Origin: an uncultured Flavobacteriales bacterium
Lineage (GTDB): Bacteria > Bacteroidota > Bacteroidia > Flavobacteriales_G > Salibacteraceae
NCBI GenBank assembly: GCA_943788775.1
Contig: CALSRO010000007.1
Location: 1 to 64,000 of the forward strand
Length of the DNA stretch: 64,000 nt
Direction of reading: 5' to 3'
Notes under the pieces: model-generated
The model's input: only the letters and a program-made list of their open reading frames with translations
What the model was told of the DNA's origin: nothing
The model's database searches: none
Shown: piece by piece, positions 47,698 through 57,577 of the stretch
Position numbering within the stretch: the first letter of the stretch is position 1
Layout of the letters: every line of letters begins with the position of its first letter
Program-made: the position numbers and the translations under genes

Positions 47698-49134
47698 ATG
47701 TTAAAGAAAATCCCATTGCACTGGCAGGTTATTGCTGGTATTATTCTCGGGGCATTGTATGCTTGGTCTAGCATCACCTTTGGTTGGAACCAATTCACGG
47801 TTTATTACATCAAGCCCCTTGGAGATATCTTTATCAATGTTCTAAAGCTTATAGCGGTTCCCATGGTGCTGTTTTCAGTCATACTCGGTGTAACATCGCT
47901 AAAGGACATCAATAAGCTCGGTAAAATGGGCTTGAAAACGCTTGGCTTGTATTTAGGAACGACCATGTTCTCGGTCACCATTGGCTTAGTATTAGTCAAC
48001 GTAATAAATCCTGGAGGTTCTCAAGACGATAATATTCGGGCTAGAAATAGAATTAGCTACGAAATGTGGCGAGATGCAAATGGTGTTATGAAATTGGACG
48101 ACATGTGTTTGAGTTGTGATGAGACATATGCTGAGATTAAAAATGAGATTGCATCGAGGAAAGAGGAGTCAAATGAATGGGTAGAAGACAAGATTCAAAA
48201 GGCAAAAAAATGAAAAGAAGAGCAAAGAAGATTTTGGACCGTTAAAAACCGGGTTGTTGATGTTGTTCCAACCAATATTTTTCAGGCTTTAGCGGATATG
48301 TCGATGCTGCAGATTATATTCTTCGCGATTTTCTTTGGATTGGTATTAGTGATGATTGAACCTGCGAAAGCAGAGCCTGTGGTGAAACTTGTGGATTGGA
48401 TTGAATGAGGTGTTTGTCAGGATGATTTGGGTCGTCATGAAAGCCATGCCCATTTTCGTTTTTGCACTTATGGCGGGGCAAATTGTTAAAGCAGCTGGCA
48501 CCGATCCAGAACGATTTTTTGAACTTTTAGACTTCTTGTGGCGTTATTCGCTGGTGGTGGTGCTTGGTTTTATTTCTTATGGTTTTTTTAGTCTATCCAA
48601 CTTTTGTATCAGCCATTGTAAAACCAATGAAATATGGCAAATTCTTATCAGGCATACGAGATGCACAAATCACCTGCTTTTTTCAACGAGTTCCTCGGTT
48701 GCAAACGCTTCCGGTTACCATGGATGTAGTTCATAATAAGTTAGGTGTATCGGAACGTACCAGGCAGTTTTGTGCTGCCCATTGGTGCTACAGTAAACAT
48801 GGACGGAACTAGTTTGTATCAAGCTGTGGCTGTTGTGGCCTTAGCCCAATTTCACATGGTAGATCTAAGTATAGCCCAGCAATTGACGATTATCATTACA
48901 GCTACATTAGCATCTATTGGAGCCGCGGCTGTCCCAAGTGCTGGTTTGGTTTTAATGATCATAGTACTTGAGTCTGTAGGGTTAAACCCTGCATGGATCG
49001 CACTAATTTTTCCAGTAGATCGGATTCTTGACATGTGCCGAACGGTAGTTAATGTAACGGGTGACGCAACCGTATCTACCATTGTGGCATACTCAGAAGG
49101 CGAACTCGATTTGGAGGAGCCACTTAATTTATAA
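47698..49134 (+). pseudogene. Dicarboxylate/amino acid:cation symporter (DAACS), multiple frameshifts
   Basis: The N-terminal part (IPLHWQVIAGIILGALYAW, LIAVPMVLFSVILGVTSL) and C-terminal part ([40 protein letters not shown]) are classical GltP/DctA sequence, including the NMDGT substrate-site motif. A charged insert after helix 3 is longer than usual. At least four breaks lie between 48200 and 48740. Repaired size is about 475 residues. Substrates of the family are glutamate, aspartate or C4-dicarboxylates. Confidence 0.8.
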
Positions 49135-49175
49135 TTGCCAAAAACAATTGCTCACATTCGCGGTCATCTTTAAGA

Positions 49176-50389
49176 ATGAAGTCCGAGCGAATCATATTTA
49201 TATCTTCTTGCCGCATCGCAATTCACCCACATCATGGATTTCATGATTATTATGCCTTTGGGAGAAAATGCTGATGGAAGAGTTGAGTATTGGTTCTCAA
49301 GAGTTTTCATTTCTTGTTGCATCCTATACTATTATGGCTGGGATTACAGGATTGATCAGCGCATTCTTTGTCGATTCATTTGATCGTAAGAAGTACTTTC
49401 TTGTTGCTTATTTGGGATTTGCAATTGGCACGTTCTTATGTGGATTTGCCGATACATACACTGGCCTAATTACGGCAAGAATTATCACAGGTGCCTTCGG
49501 TGGAGTGATTAGTAGCACAGTAATTGCCATAGTGAGTGATGTCATCGCTTCCGAACGTAGGGCTTGGGGCCTTGGGATAGTTATAACGGCCTTTTCTATG
49601 GCCTCCGCACTAGGACTTCCTGTTGGACTCTATTTTGCCTTCAATTTTGGTTGGAATTGGCCATTCGTTGCATTGGGTACTCTTAGTCTTGTAAACGCAA
49701 TAGCTGTTTATTTTACCCTGCCACCCGTAAGAGAACATCTAGATAATCCAGAACCTGGTATAGATTCTTTAGAGTTTATACGAAACATTCCTAAGAATAA
49801 AAACCAATGGATGGCCTTAACCTACACGATGTTACTGATGTTTGGACATTTCGCAGTTATCCCATTTATCACCCCATACTTAGTAGAAAATGTGGGTTTT
49901 GAACGTGATCAAATAACATTTGTTTACCTAGTAGGAGGAATAGCAACCATAATTTCTAATCCGAGAGTGGGGCGTTGGGCTGATAGGTCGGGTAGGGCAA
50001 AGGTTTTTAATATTATGGCATTCTCCTCTATTGTTCCAATTGTCCTTTTAACAAATCTGCCAGTGGTGCCTGTTTGGGTCGCTCTTATTGTAACAGGTCT
50101 TCTCTTTGTCCTAATTGGGGGTAGAATGGTTCCTTCTACTGCTATAGTTGCATCTGTGATTAAACCAAGAAATAGAGGCAGCTTTATGAGTTTAAACTCC
50201 TCAGTTCAGAACATGACCGCAGGGTTGGCGAGTATAGTAGCTGGTATTTTGGTGACAATTCCTAAGGGTGGACATCACGTATTTGGATTTTGGAAAGTTG
50301 GCACATTAGGCGCACTTTTCACGTTGATTGCCATTTGGATGATGAGCAAGATCACCAAAATTTCAACTCAGAAGAATGATCAACTCTAG
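49176..50389 (+). pseudogene. MFS transporter, two N-terminal frameshifts
   Basis: A twelve-helix major facilitator protein. The start ATG 49176 (MKSERIIF) lies in another frame from the body. Removing one T near 49205 and one A from the AAAA run at 49265-49268 gives LLAASQFTHIMDFMIIMPLGEMLMEEL in continuous form, a standard first helix. The remaining 373 residues are open, with the conserved loop SFDRKKYF and ADRSGRAKVF. An arabinose-efflux-like permease is likely; substrate unknown. Confidence 0.78.
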
Positions 50390-50395
50390 TTGTTA

Positions 50396-51922
50396 TTAGG
50401 TTCTTTTTAGAGAAAAGATATCTAACCTTCTGTCTTTTAAGTTCCTGACACTTCCAAATTGGTTCAGCTCTCTAAGTAAGTCAATATCCACATCGGCAAT
50501 TAAAATCATCTCAGTATTCGGTGTTGCTTCTGCCTTGATACCATTTGTAGGGAAAGCAAAATCACACGGAGTAAACACCATAGACTGCGCAAATTGGATG
50601 TCCATGTTGTGCACGTTTGGCAAATTCCCGACACTTCCCGCAATAGCTACGTAACATTCATTCTCAATCGCTCTAGCTTGCGCACAGTTCCGAACACGTG
50701 AGTAGCCGTTTTGAGTATCGGTCAAAAAGGGTACAAACAGAATGTCCATGCCATCATCCGCAAGAATCCTGCTTAATTCAGGAAACTCTGAATCATAGCA
50801 GATTAGGATGCCAATTTTACCACAGTCCGTGTCGAATGTTTTGATTGATTTTCCTCCTTGCATGCCCCAAACTTTGCTTTCATCAGGAGTTACATGGAGT
50901 TTCTCGTATCGCTCAATGGTTCCATCTCTTTTGCACAAATAACCCACATTATATAGTGTGTCATCCACTATTTCAGGCATGCTCCCCGAAATGATGTTGA
51001 TATTATATGAGATTGAAAGATCTGAAAAACGTTGCACGATATCTGCCGTGTGTTTGGCCAATTCACGGATTGCCTCCGACTCTGAAAGGTGATTGTTTTC
51101 AGCCATCAATGGGGCATTAAAGAATTCTGGAAACAATGCGAAATCTGATCGATAGCCTGATACAGCATCCACGAAATATTCCACTTGCTGCAGCAATTCC
51201 TCCAAGTTTGCGTAAGAACGCATTTGCCATTGTATCAAACCGAGTCGAACTACTTTCTTTTTGGTAAATGCTTTTTTAGAAGGCTTTTCATAATAGATAT
51301 TGTCCCATTCGAGCAAAACAGCAAACTCATTGGAAGCAGAATCTCCTTCCAAATAACCCTTCATAACCCTTGATGGGTGAAAATCATTAGACATCTGAAA
51401 GTTTAGTACAGGGTCATTGATTTCCTTAGATTTCACCTTTTCGATGTACTCTTTAGGTGAGCATTTATCCGAGAATTTATGATAATTGGGTATTCTACCT
51501 CCAAAAGCAATACCCCGCAAATTCAGTTTTTCACAGAGTTCTTTCCTGTAATCATATAGTCTTCGACCCAGCCTTAAACCACGAAATTCAGGCTTAATAA
51601 ACACATCAATACCGTAAAGTATATCTCCTTTGTCACTATGCGATTTGAAGGTGTAATTCGCTGTTATATCACTGTATGTATTATGTCTTAGGAACAACTC
51701 ATAATCAACAATGATTGAAAGCGCACACCCCGCAATTTGTCCATTGATTTTAATCACAACTTGACCTTCTGAAAACTTTTCAATCAGACTTTCAATCTGA
51801 TGTTCACGCCAGTAAGCATCTGGCATAGATGTGTAAGCCGATATCATGGTAGCTTTAAGTTCTTGGTAGTCTTTGATGCTTAGATAACTAAGCTCTATAT
51901 TTTCAATCTCTTCAATGTTCAT
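50396..51922 (-). CDS. GNAT acetyltransferase / carbon-nitrogen hydrolase fusion
   Basis: A 508-residue two-domain protein. Residues 1-210 form a GNAT domain with the acetyl-CoA loop in IKPEFRGLRLGRRLYDYR. Residues 225-508 form a nitrilase-superfamily amidase with the Glu-Lys-Cys triad in ALFPEFFNAPL, YEKLHVTPDE and GILICYDSEFPEL. Fusions of this order are known across bacteria (YhcX-like) and have no agreed substrate. One chain may acetylate or hydrolyse the same amide. The gene converges on the MFS gene with a gap of 6 bases. Confidence 0.85.
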   Translation of the reverse strand: MNIEEIENIELSYLSIKDYQELKATMISAYTSMPDAYWREHQIESLIEKFSEGQVVIKINGQIAGCALSIIVDYELFLRHNTYSDITANYTFKSHSDKGDILYGIDVFIKPEFRGLRLGRRLYDYRKELCEKLNLRGIAFGGRIPNYHKFSDKCSPKEYIEKVKSKEINDPVLNFQMSNDFHPSRVMKGYLEGDSASNEFAVLLEWDNIYYEKPSKKAFTKKKVVRLGLIQWQMRSYANLEELLQQVEYFVDAVSGYRSDFALFPEFFNAPLMAENNHLSESEAIRELAKHTADIVQRFSDLSISYNINIISGSMPEIVDDTLYNVGYLCKRDGTIERYEKLHVTPDESKVWGMQGGKSIKTFDTDCGKIGILICYDSEFPELSRILADDGMDILFVPFLTDTQNGYSRVRNCAQARAIENECYVAIAGSVGNLPNVHNMDIQFAQSMVFTPCDFAFPTNGIKAEATPNTEMILIADVDIDLLRELNQFGSVRNLKDRRLDIFSLKRT

Positions 51923-52073
51923 AATTGTGTTTGGCGAATGCCATACTTGGGTAATAAAAAGTGCGCAAAATTATCGCAACCTCGGAGTTTTTGTGAATAT
52001 TTCTTTGCGATGTGCAAGACCCATTTAACCAGCTAATTCTCCTTGTTAATCGATTCGCCAGACAGTGTTTGTT

Positions 52074-52307
52074 CTAGGATTTAATATCGGATAAATTTCT
52101 TTTCAGGGTTTCCTTTTCTTCAGTGCTGAATTGTTCCGATATTTCTATTCGAGATGAGACCTTGTCGAGCCATTTGGATTGAATTGCAAATAGTTTACAG
52201 ACACCACATATAGATAAGTGAAGCCATAGCTGGAACCGTTCCTTCAAGGATAGTTTACCTTTAGATTTTTTAATAGTGAATTCGGACGCCTCTTTGCAGT
52301 TTATCAT
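52074..52307 (-). CDS. Zinc-binding anti-sigma factor-like protein
   Basis: A 77-residue protein starting MINCKEASEF. ATG 52307 overlaps the sigma-factor stop by four bases (ATGA) and is preferred over a longer start at 52331. The H-x3-C-x2-C motif (HLSICGVC), with the upstream cysteine in INC, is the zinc-binding anti-sigma signature. There is no membrane helix, so it should be a soluble regulator that holds the sigma factor encoded just upstream. Confidence 0.65.
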   Translation of the reverse strand: MINCKEASEFTIKKSKGKLSLKERFQLWLHLSICGVCKLFAIQSKWLDKVSSRIEISEQFSTEEKETLKRNLSDIKS

Positions 52308-52867
52308 GTCATCCAGCTTTTTTCTAGGCAATTGCGCAATTGCAATTTGGCTCTATGCACCAAAACCCAATAATTAGAAGAGGTGATATCTAGCTCCTTA
52401 CAGATATCCTCTGAAGTTTCACCATCAATGAACTTTAGAGTGAAAACGGATTGTTGCATGTCGGTGAGCCTACTGCGGCATTTATTTAAAACGACCATAA
52501 ATTCCTTCGATTCTACCATTCGATCTGCATTCCATTCTTTTGGGGCAGTGTCGGCTTTCCATGCACCATTCTCAAGGAAATTATCTCCCTCACCTTCATC
52601 ATTTCGATTATTCTGTAATTGGGATTCAGTAACCTCTTTCTTCTTCTTGTAATGATCTAGAATTCTGCTTCGAAGAATGAGATACAACCAATTTTTTTCT
52701 GATAACTCACCTCGATAGGTTTGCCTAGACCTTAATGCAACAAAAAATGACTCCTGAACCAAGTCTTTTGCCAAGTCACGATCTTGAACTCGAGTTATAG
52801 CATATCCCAGCATTTGATCTGAATATACATCAATCCACGTATCTGGATATAATTCAAGTTTGGCCAT
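52304..52867 (-). CDS. ECF-type sigma-70 factor
   Basis: A 187-residue sigma factor. Region 2 contains LVQESFFVALRSRQTYRGEL and NWLYLILRSRILDHYKKKK. Region 4 contains MQQSVFTLKFIDGETSEDIC and ITSSNYWVLVHRAKLQLRNCL. The family directs RNA polymerase to a small regulon. The asparagine-rich linker between the regions is typical of Bacteroidota members. Translationally coupled to the anti-sigma gene. Confidence 0.85.
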   Translation of the reverse strand: MAKLELYPDTWIDVYSDQMLGYAITRVQDRDLAKDLVQESFFVALRSRQTYRGELSEKNWLYLILRSRILDHYKKKKEVTESQLQNNRNDEGEGDNFLENGAWKADTAPKEWNADRMVESKEFMVVLNKCRSRLTDMQQSVFTLKFIDGETSEDICKELDITSSNYWVLVHRAKLQLRNCLEKSWMT

Positions 52868-52880
52868 GATTCAAAGAATT

Positions 52881-52903
52881 AAAAAAGACGGCCAGAGCCG
52901 TCT
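52881..52903 (-). terminator. Intrinsic terminator between the Spy-like and sigma genes
   Basis: On the minus strand AGACGGC and GCCGTCT form a perfect 7-bp stem around a TCTG loop, followed by six T. It ends the transcript of the gene at 52929 just before the sigma-factor gene. Confidence 0.75.
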
Positions 52904-52928
52904 GTTTAAACTATAAGATATTCGAATG

Positions 52929-53300
52929 CTATTTGTGGTGATTTTGCATTTTATTCCTATTTGCATTCTTTCTTTTTACGTGAAAATCCTTATATGCCTC
53001 ACGTTGATTTTCATTTAAAACTTGTATTATTTCCTCTTTTTGCTGAGACTTTAATGCTTTCATTGCTAATATTCGTTCGTCTTCAATTTCAATTTTTTGA
53101 ACATCAATTTTGCGAGTCTTATAGTCTGAATTAATCCTTTCTATTTCTGACACTTGGAATTGAGTTAAATTCAACTCGGAAGCCATTTTTTCAAGCTTGG
53201 GACTTCGAGCTTTATCTCGTGTAGACTTTTCCTGGGTTTGAGCAAGCATTATGATCGGCATTGCAAAGAGGATGGTGAGAACTACTGCTAACTTTTTCAT
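52929..53300 (-). CDS. Spy/LTXXQ-like periplasmic protein
   Basis: A 123-residue secreted protein with a signal peptide ending MLAQ. A basic, helical body follows, with two LTxxQ-like motifs (LNLTQFQV and LNENQREAY) separated by a charged helical hairpin. Spy/CpxP relatives are periplasmic chaperones or stress sensors. Closely spaced upstream of the sigma pair but ended by its own terminator. A role as envelope-stress output of that sigma factor is an inference from position. Confidence 0.65.
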   Translation of the reverse strand: MKKLAVVLTILFAMPIIMLAQTQEKSTRDKARSPKLEKMASELNLTQFQVSEIERINSDYKTRKIDVQKIEIEDERILAMKALKSQQKEEIIQVLNENQREAYKDFHVKRKNANRNKMQNHHK

Positions 53301-53371
53301 GATATGTTTTTTGGTTTAAAAACCTAAGCCAAGTAGCATGCCAACATTAAATAATTAAGGAAAGGTCACAA

Positions 53372-54082
53372 CTAAAGATGAAGATAGAATGGTTTTAAGA
53401 TGGTGGTAGTTTCATTTGATAGTTTGTTTAAGTCGCTGTAAACGATAAGTTTAGTTGCTAAAGGATTTATTTGTGAAAAGCCTATTTCTGAAATAAAGCG
53501 ATTTGCCTTTGAATTGGGTTTAGGATGAATTTCGAAGAAGCGATGTTCAAAAAGATTGGCCAATTCAAGAAGTTTGAGAAAATTTAAGCGTCTTGACATA
53601 GGTAGGATAAGTGCAATTTTTCCGTTTGGTGAAAGAATTTTTTTCCCTGAATTTATAATGTCGGCCAGGGGCAACAATGCATCATGTCGAGCGATTCGTT
53701 TGTGCTCGATATTATTTTGAAGCGAGTTTGTGAAGTAGGGCGGATTCGAAATAATCAGATCATATTCTTGAATCTGGCTATTGACATATTTATCCCATGA
53801 GACATGCAGAACGTTCAATCGATCATTCCAAGGGCTTTGGGCAAAGTTGGTTTTCGATAATTGATAAGCACTTTCTTGGATTTCAATAGCAGTAATCTTT
53901 GCGTTCGAGTTGCGCTGCGCGATCATAAGTGAAATCACTCCTGTACCACTGCCAATTTCCAGTACGTTTAATACATCCTCTTGATTGACGGCAGCAGCCA
54001 AAATGCAAGCGTCTGTACCAACCTTAAAAACATTTTCGGCCTGTTGAACTTGAAATTCTTTAAAACGAAAAGGTAAACTCAA
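53372..54082 (-). CDS. trmN6: tRNA1(Val) (adenine-37-N6)-methyltransferase
   Basis: A 236-residue AdoMet-dependent methyltransferase. The AdoMet motif is VLEIGSGTGVISLMIAQR and the adenine-N6 catalytic motif is NPPYF. FRFKEFQVQQ at the N-terminus is typical of TrmN6 (YfiC). Starts 3 bases after the SDR gene and is the last gene of a long leftward string. Confidence 0.85.
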   Translation of the reverse strand: MSLPFRFKEFQVQQAENVFKVGTDACILAAAVNQEDVLNVLEIGSGTGVISLMIAQRNSNAKITAIEIQESAYQLSKTNFAQSPWNDRLNVLHVSWDKYVNSQIQEYDLIISNPPYFTNSLQNNIEHKRIARHDALLPLADIINSGKKILSPNGKIALILPMSRRLNFLKLLELANLFEHRFFEIHPKPNSKANRFISEIGFSQINPLATKLIVYSDLNKLSNETTTILKPFYLHL

Positions 54083-54085
54083 TTC

Positions 54086-54850
54086 TTATTCTTGGCTTCG
54101 ATTGATATAGAAACTATTGGCCTGCCCTAGGCTTGTTACAACAAGGTCATTGATACATAAATGTGCTGGAAGAGTAGTGGAGTAGTATACTAACTCCGCG
54201 ATATCGGTTGCGTCCATCGGTCTGTAGCCAGAATATGCTTGCTTAGCGCGCTCTACGTCTCCATGGAAGCGAACAATACTAAACTCAGTTTCAGCTGCGC
54301 CAGGAGCTATTTGTGTGACCTTTATTCCATGTTGAAGGAGGTCAATTCGCATAGCTTTTGAAATTGCATCAACCGCGTGTTTACTGGCGCAATAAACATT
54401 TCCTTTTTCATACACTTCTTTTCCTGCAGTACTCCCAATGTTAACAATGTGTCCTTTTCCCTGTTCTATCATCATTGGAATTACAGCTTTGGATACATAG
54501 AGTAAACCTTTGACATTGGTATCAATCATTTTGTCCCAATCCTCCGTATTTCCATTTTGCACTAAATCCAGTCCACTTGCCAACCCAGCATTGTTTACTA
54601 GCACATCTATTTTACGCCATGATGCATCAAGGCTTTCAATAGCATCAAGAACATCCTGATTGGACCGGACATCAAAACATAAAATGTGTGCTTTACCGGA
54701 TTGCTGCGAGTTTATTTCATTTTTCAAGGATTGGAGCCGATCCAATCTTCGTCCGGTGATAATTACGTTACATCCATTTTTTGAAAATAGTCGAGCAATG
54801 GCTTCACCGAAACCTGAAGTTGCACCCGTGATGAGAACTGTTTTTTTCAT
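54086..54850 (-). CDS. Short-chain dehydrogenase (YdfG-like)
   Basis: A 254-residue classical SDR. The NADP motif is TGATSGFGEAIARLF, followed by NNAG and the catalytic Ser plus YCASK. GRRLDRLQSLKNEI favours NADP use. The closest characterised relative by wording is YdfG, which reduces 3-hydroxy acids and malonic semialdehyde; the substrate here is not determined. Confidence 0.82.
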   Translation of the reverse strand: MKKTVLITGATSGFGEAIARLFSKNGCNVIITGRRLDRLQSLKNEINSQQSGKAHILCFDVRSNQDVLDAIESLDASWRKIDVLVNNAGLASGLDLVQNGNTEDWDKMIDTNVKGLLYVSKAVIPMMIEQGKGHIVNIGSTAGKEVYEKGNVYCASKHAVDAISKAMRIDLLQHGIKVTQIAPGAAETEFSIVRFHGDVERAKQAYSGYRPMDATDIAELVYYSTTLPAHLCINDLVVTSLGQANSFYINRSQE

Positions 54851-54886
54851 ACCGATTTCTTGAGAATCGGCAAGATAGAAAGGATT

Positions 54887-55609
54887 TTAATCCGAGGCGT
54901 ATTGCCGAATCATAAAAGCAGATTCTTGCATTACTGTTCGTTTCATTTTACGATGAAACGTATTTATGAGCTTGTTATGGAAGTAGGGGTAAAGCACTCG
55001 GTCACGAAATTGTGAATCGCTTTTTATTGTAGATCGGTGTGTGATTCTTGTGTATCCATCGTAGGTAGATTCCATGGTTATCCACTGTTTACCTTGATTC
55101 ACTCCACTTTCAACATAGCTGATTTCAATCATCGAGCTGTCATCTTGAATATTCGTTATCTCCATGGCAGTTGCCAGGTTATAGATACCCTTGATGAGTC
55201 GAAGATTTAGGTAAAGTACTTGACCAATGGATGAGCCATAGCAGCTATCCTTAGAATAAAGAACCATATCTGAGGGGCGGTCATAGATAAGACCAACCGC
55301 AGATTTACGTGTTTTCCAAGATGTAGATGGATTCGCATTTATATAAGTTGCCCAAACTTGATCTTTATCAGCCTTTACTATGTATTGTTTTTGGTATGTT
55401 CTGAAATCTTTGAAGTCGGTGATATTAGTGCAGGTTGGCTCTAATTCACTCATGTTTTCACTATGTATGAATTCGTGTTGCCGATCAATATAGGCCCTAA
55501 TTTTTGGATATGGAATCGCATCAAACTCAATTTTGTCAAACGACATTTGAGCAATCGAAATGTTAGAACACATCGCGAATAGAATGAAAAAAAGAGTGGT
55601 TGACTTCAC
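54887..55609 (-). CDS. Secreted protein, possible START-like fold
   Basis: A 240-residue protein with a signal peptide ending SIAQ. The mature part alternates beta strands and a long C-terminal helix (KLINTFHRKMKRTVMQE), a layout resembling START/SRPBCC lipid-binding domains (YIVKADKDQVWATYINANPS; VGLIYDRPSDMVLY). The fold assignment is a guess from this pattern; function unknown. Confidence 0.5.
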   Translation of the reverse strand: MKSTTLFFILFAMCSNISIAQMSFDKIEFDAIPYPKIRAYIDRQHEFIHSENMSELEPTCTNITDFKDFRTYQKQYIVKADKDQVWATYINANPSTSWKTRKSAVGLIYDRPSDMVLYSKDSCYGSSIGQVLYLNLRLIKGIYNLATAMEITNIQDDSSMIEISYVESGVNQGKQWITMESTYDGYTRITHRSTIKSDSQFRDRVLYPYFHNKLINTFHRKMKRTVMQESAFMIRQYASD

Positions 55610-55666
55610 GCTTTCGCAAAGGTGGATATTTTACACTTAACTATCATCAATTTTAACCAAATGGGG

Positions 55667-56614
55667 TCATAGATTTAATGTTAAGTCCTTGGCGATCATT
55701 GATAAGGGTCTAATAGATGTTATTTTACCGATCACAGGGCCTGCAACCCAAACAGTTTTGTAGGTAGCTTTATTGGCAGCATTTTCGATTGCCTTTAATC
55801 CACGGAAGGCAATGATCATTTTAATATACTTCTTAAGCCATTTATTTTGATGCATTAGTTTCTCCAGCCAATTTGCCTCGGTACCAATGGTTTGAACGTA
55901 TGGTGTATTTATAACGGTAAGTGCACTTCCTGACATTTTTGTTGTGCGTACAATATCCTCTTCACCATAGTCGACTAAGGCTTGTTTATAATCTTTGGAC
56001 ACACCAGCTTCTTCAGATGCAATGAATACTGTGCCAACAGAAACGGCAGCGGCACCATAGGATATATGCTTTTTAATATCCTCTGAATTTGCAATTCCCC
56101 CAGCTGATATTATTGGAATTTGAATATTATCGTTTAAATTTTTGACTAAATCCATTGGTGAAACATTTCCCGCGTGTCCTCCGGCTTCGTTGTTTACTGC
56201 AATCACAGCGTCAGCACCTAAACTTTCAACGATTTTCGCATATTTAAGATCAACTACATCACAGAAAACCTTAATGCCTAATGGTTTGCAGCGGTCAATG
56301 CATTCTTTTGGACTACCTAGCGAGGTAATGATAAAGTCAACCTTTTTTTCCAAGCATGTCTCAAGTTGTTTCGAATACTTAAGGTTTGATTTGTTAACTA
56401 TTAAGTTTATTCCAAATGGTTTGTCCGTATACATCCTTATTTCATCAATAGCGTGTCTAAACTCCTCATCTGTCCGATAGTTTAAAGCTGGTATGGCGCC
56501 TGTGATTCCTGAATCTAGGGCGGCCTTAATCATTTCCACATTAGAAACTAAAAACATAGGGGCCATAATGATAGGATACTCAACATCAATTAGATCTGTG
56601 AACTTAGTCTTCAT
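55667..56614 (-). CDS. Nitronate monooxygenase family flavoprotein
   Basis: A 315-residue FMN-binding TIM barrel of the 2-nitropropane dioxygenase family: YPIIMAPMFLVSN at the N-terminus, NNEAGGHAGN with the catalytic-region histidine, and IISAGGIANSEDIKKHISYGAAAVSVGT for phosphate binding. FabK enoyl reductases belong to the same fold, so physiological substrate is uncertain. Confidence 0.82.
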   Translation of the reverse strand: MKTKFTDLIDVEYPIIMAPMFLVSNVEMIKAALDSGITGAIPALNYRTDEEFRHAIDEIRMYTDKPFGINLIVNKSNLKYSKQLETCLEKKVDFIITSLGSPKECIDRCKPLGIKVFCDVVDLKYAKIVESLGADAVIAVNNEAGGHAGNVSPMDLVKNLNDNIQIPIISAGGIANSEDIKKHISYGAAAVSVGTVFIASEEAGVSKDYKQALVDYGEEDIVRTTKMSGSALTVINTPYVQTIGTEANWLEKLMHQNKWLKKYIKMIIAFRGLKAIENAANKATYKTVWVAGPVIGKITSIRPLSMIAKDLTLNL

Positions 56615-56700
56615 GCCAATCGTTTTTTACGGTATTTGAATATCGAGATTATTTCCATGAGTCATCGGAATATTCGGTAATTCGCGAATCAGAATGAATA

Positions 56701-57147
56701 TCAAAGGTTCTTTAAAGCATCGATTGCCTCTAGAATATGTTGCTCAGTCTTAAGCTGGGAGTTAAACCGATGAACCAGTTTACCTTTTGCATCAAAGACG
56801 AAAGTTTCTCTTCCAGGAATAAGTCCAAGCAAATGAGATTCAACGTTAAACTTCTGCCTTAACTCACCTCTGAGGTCGCTCAAAAGACGATAAGGCAATC
56901 GATATTTTGATTGAAACTTCCTGTGTTGCTCAGGTGTATCCGATGAAACTCCTACAACGGTCGCTCCAAGATCATTAAAAGCTTCAAATTGGTCTCTAAA
57001 ACTACATGCTTGTCTGGTGCAACCAGGAGTATCATCCTTTGGATAGAAGTATATTACACAGGGAAATCCGAGCAATTCTATTGAACTAAGATCATTAAGA
57101 TCTTGATCAATTAGAACAAACTCGGGAAGAAGTTCGCCAACTTTCAA
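56701..57147 (-). CDS. bcp: Thioredoxin-dependent peroxiredoxin (BCP/PrxQ)
   Basis: A 148-residue peroxiredoxin that reduces hydroperoxides with thioredoxin. The peroxidatic and resolving cysteines are five residues apart in DDTPGCTRQACSFRD, the BCP/PrxQ arrangement. VVGVSSDTPEQHRKF is also typical. Located in the middle of the leftward gene string. Confidence 0.92.
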   Translation of the reverse strand: MKVGELLPEFVLIDQDLNDLSSIELLGFPCVIYFYPKDDTPGCTRQACSFRDQFEAFNDLGATVVGVSSDTPEQHRKFQSKYRLPYRLLSDLRGELRQKFNVESHLLGLIPGRETFVFDAKGKLVHRFNSQLKTEQHILEAIDALKNL

Positions 57148-57165
57148 CTTCTCAGAGTATCAATT

Positions 57166-57576
57166 CTAGCGCTTAAAACCGATAAGCATAACTGCACAAC
57201 CGCTATTGCCAGCAATCGGGTCCAATTCGGCTTCAATAATTACATCCATTGATGATTCGAGCTGAAAATCCCAGTATGGAGCATTGGAATGCTCAACATT
57301 TCTAAAGATTAAATTTCTCTCTTTGTCGTATACTCTAAAAAGAAGATTTCCATCTTGAGTTCCGCTACATGCAGAAACTCGGTATGTAGTTCCACCATAC
57401 AAGGTGGCATTAAATTCGGCCACTTGATCAGTTAACAGGAGCGTTCGATAATGCTGACCATCTGATAAATACTCATCGGAAATATTCTTTTGACAAACAT
57501 CAGCTGTTATATCACATTGTGCACTAGCAAATGAAATAGAGAATGTGGTGATCAGTAGGGTGATTAAATACTTCAT
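57166..57576 (-). CDS. Secreted protein of unknown function
   Basis: A protein of about 136 residues. The start MKYLITLL at 57576 is one base after the stop of the upstream gene and gives a compact signal peptide ending FASAQ. The mature part is beta-rich with cysteines in CDITADVCQ, SACSG and GCAVM, a pattern of small Ig- or pre-peptidase-like domains. No family recognised. Confidence 0.6.
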   Translation of the reverse strand: MKYLITLLITTFSISFASAQCDITADVCQKNISDEYLSDGQHYRTLLLTDQVAEFNATLYGGTTYRVSACSGTQDGNLLFRVYDKERNLIFRNVEHSNAPYWDFQLESSMDVIIEAELDPIAGNSGCAVMLIGFKR

Positions 57577-57577
57577 A

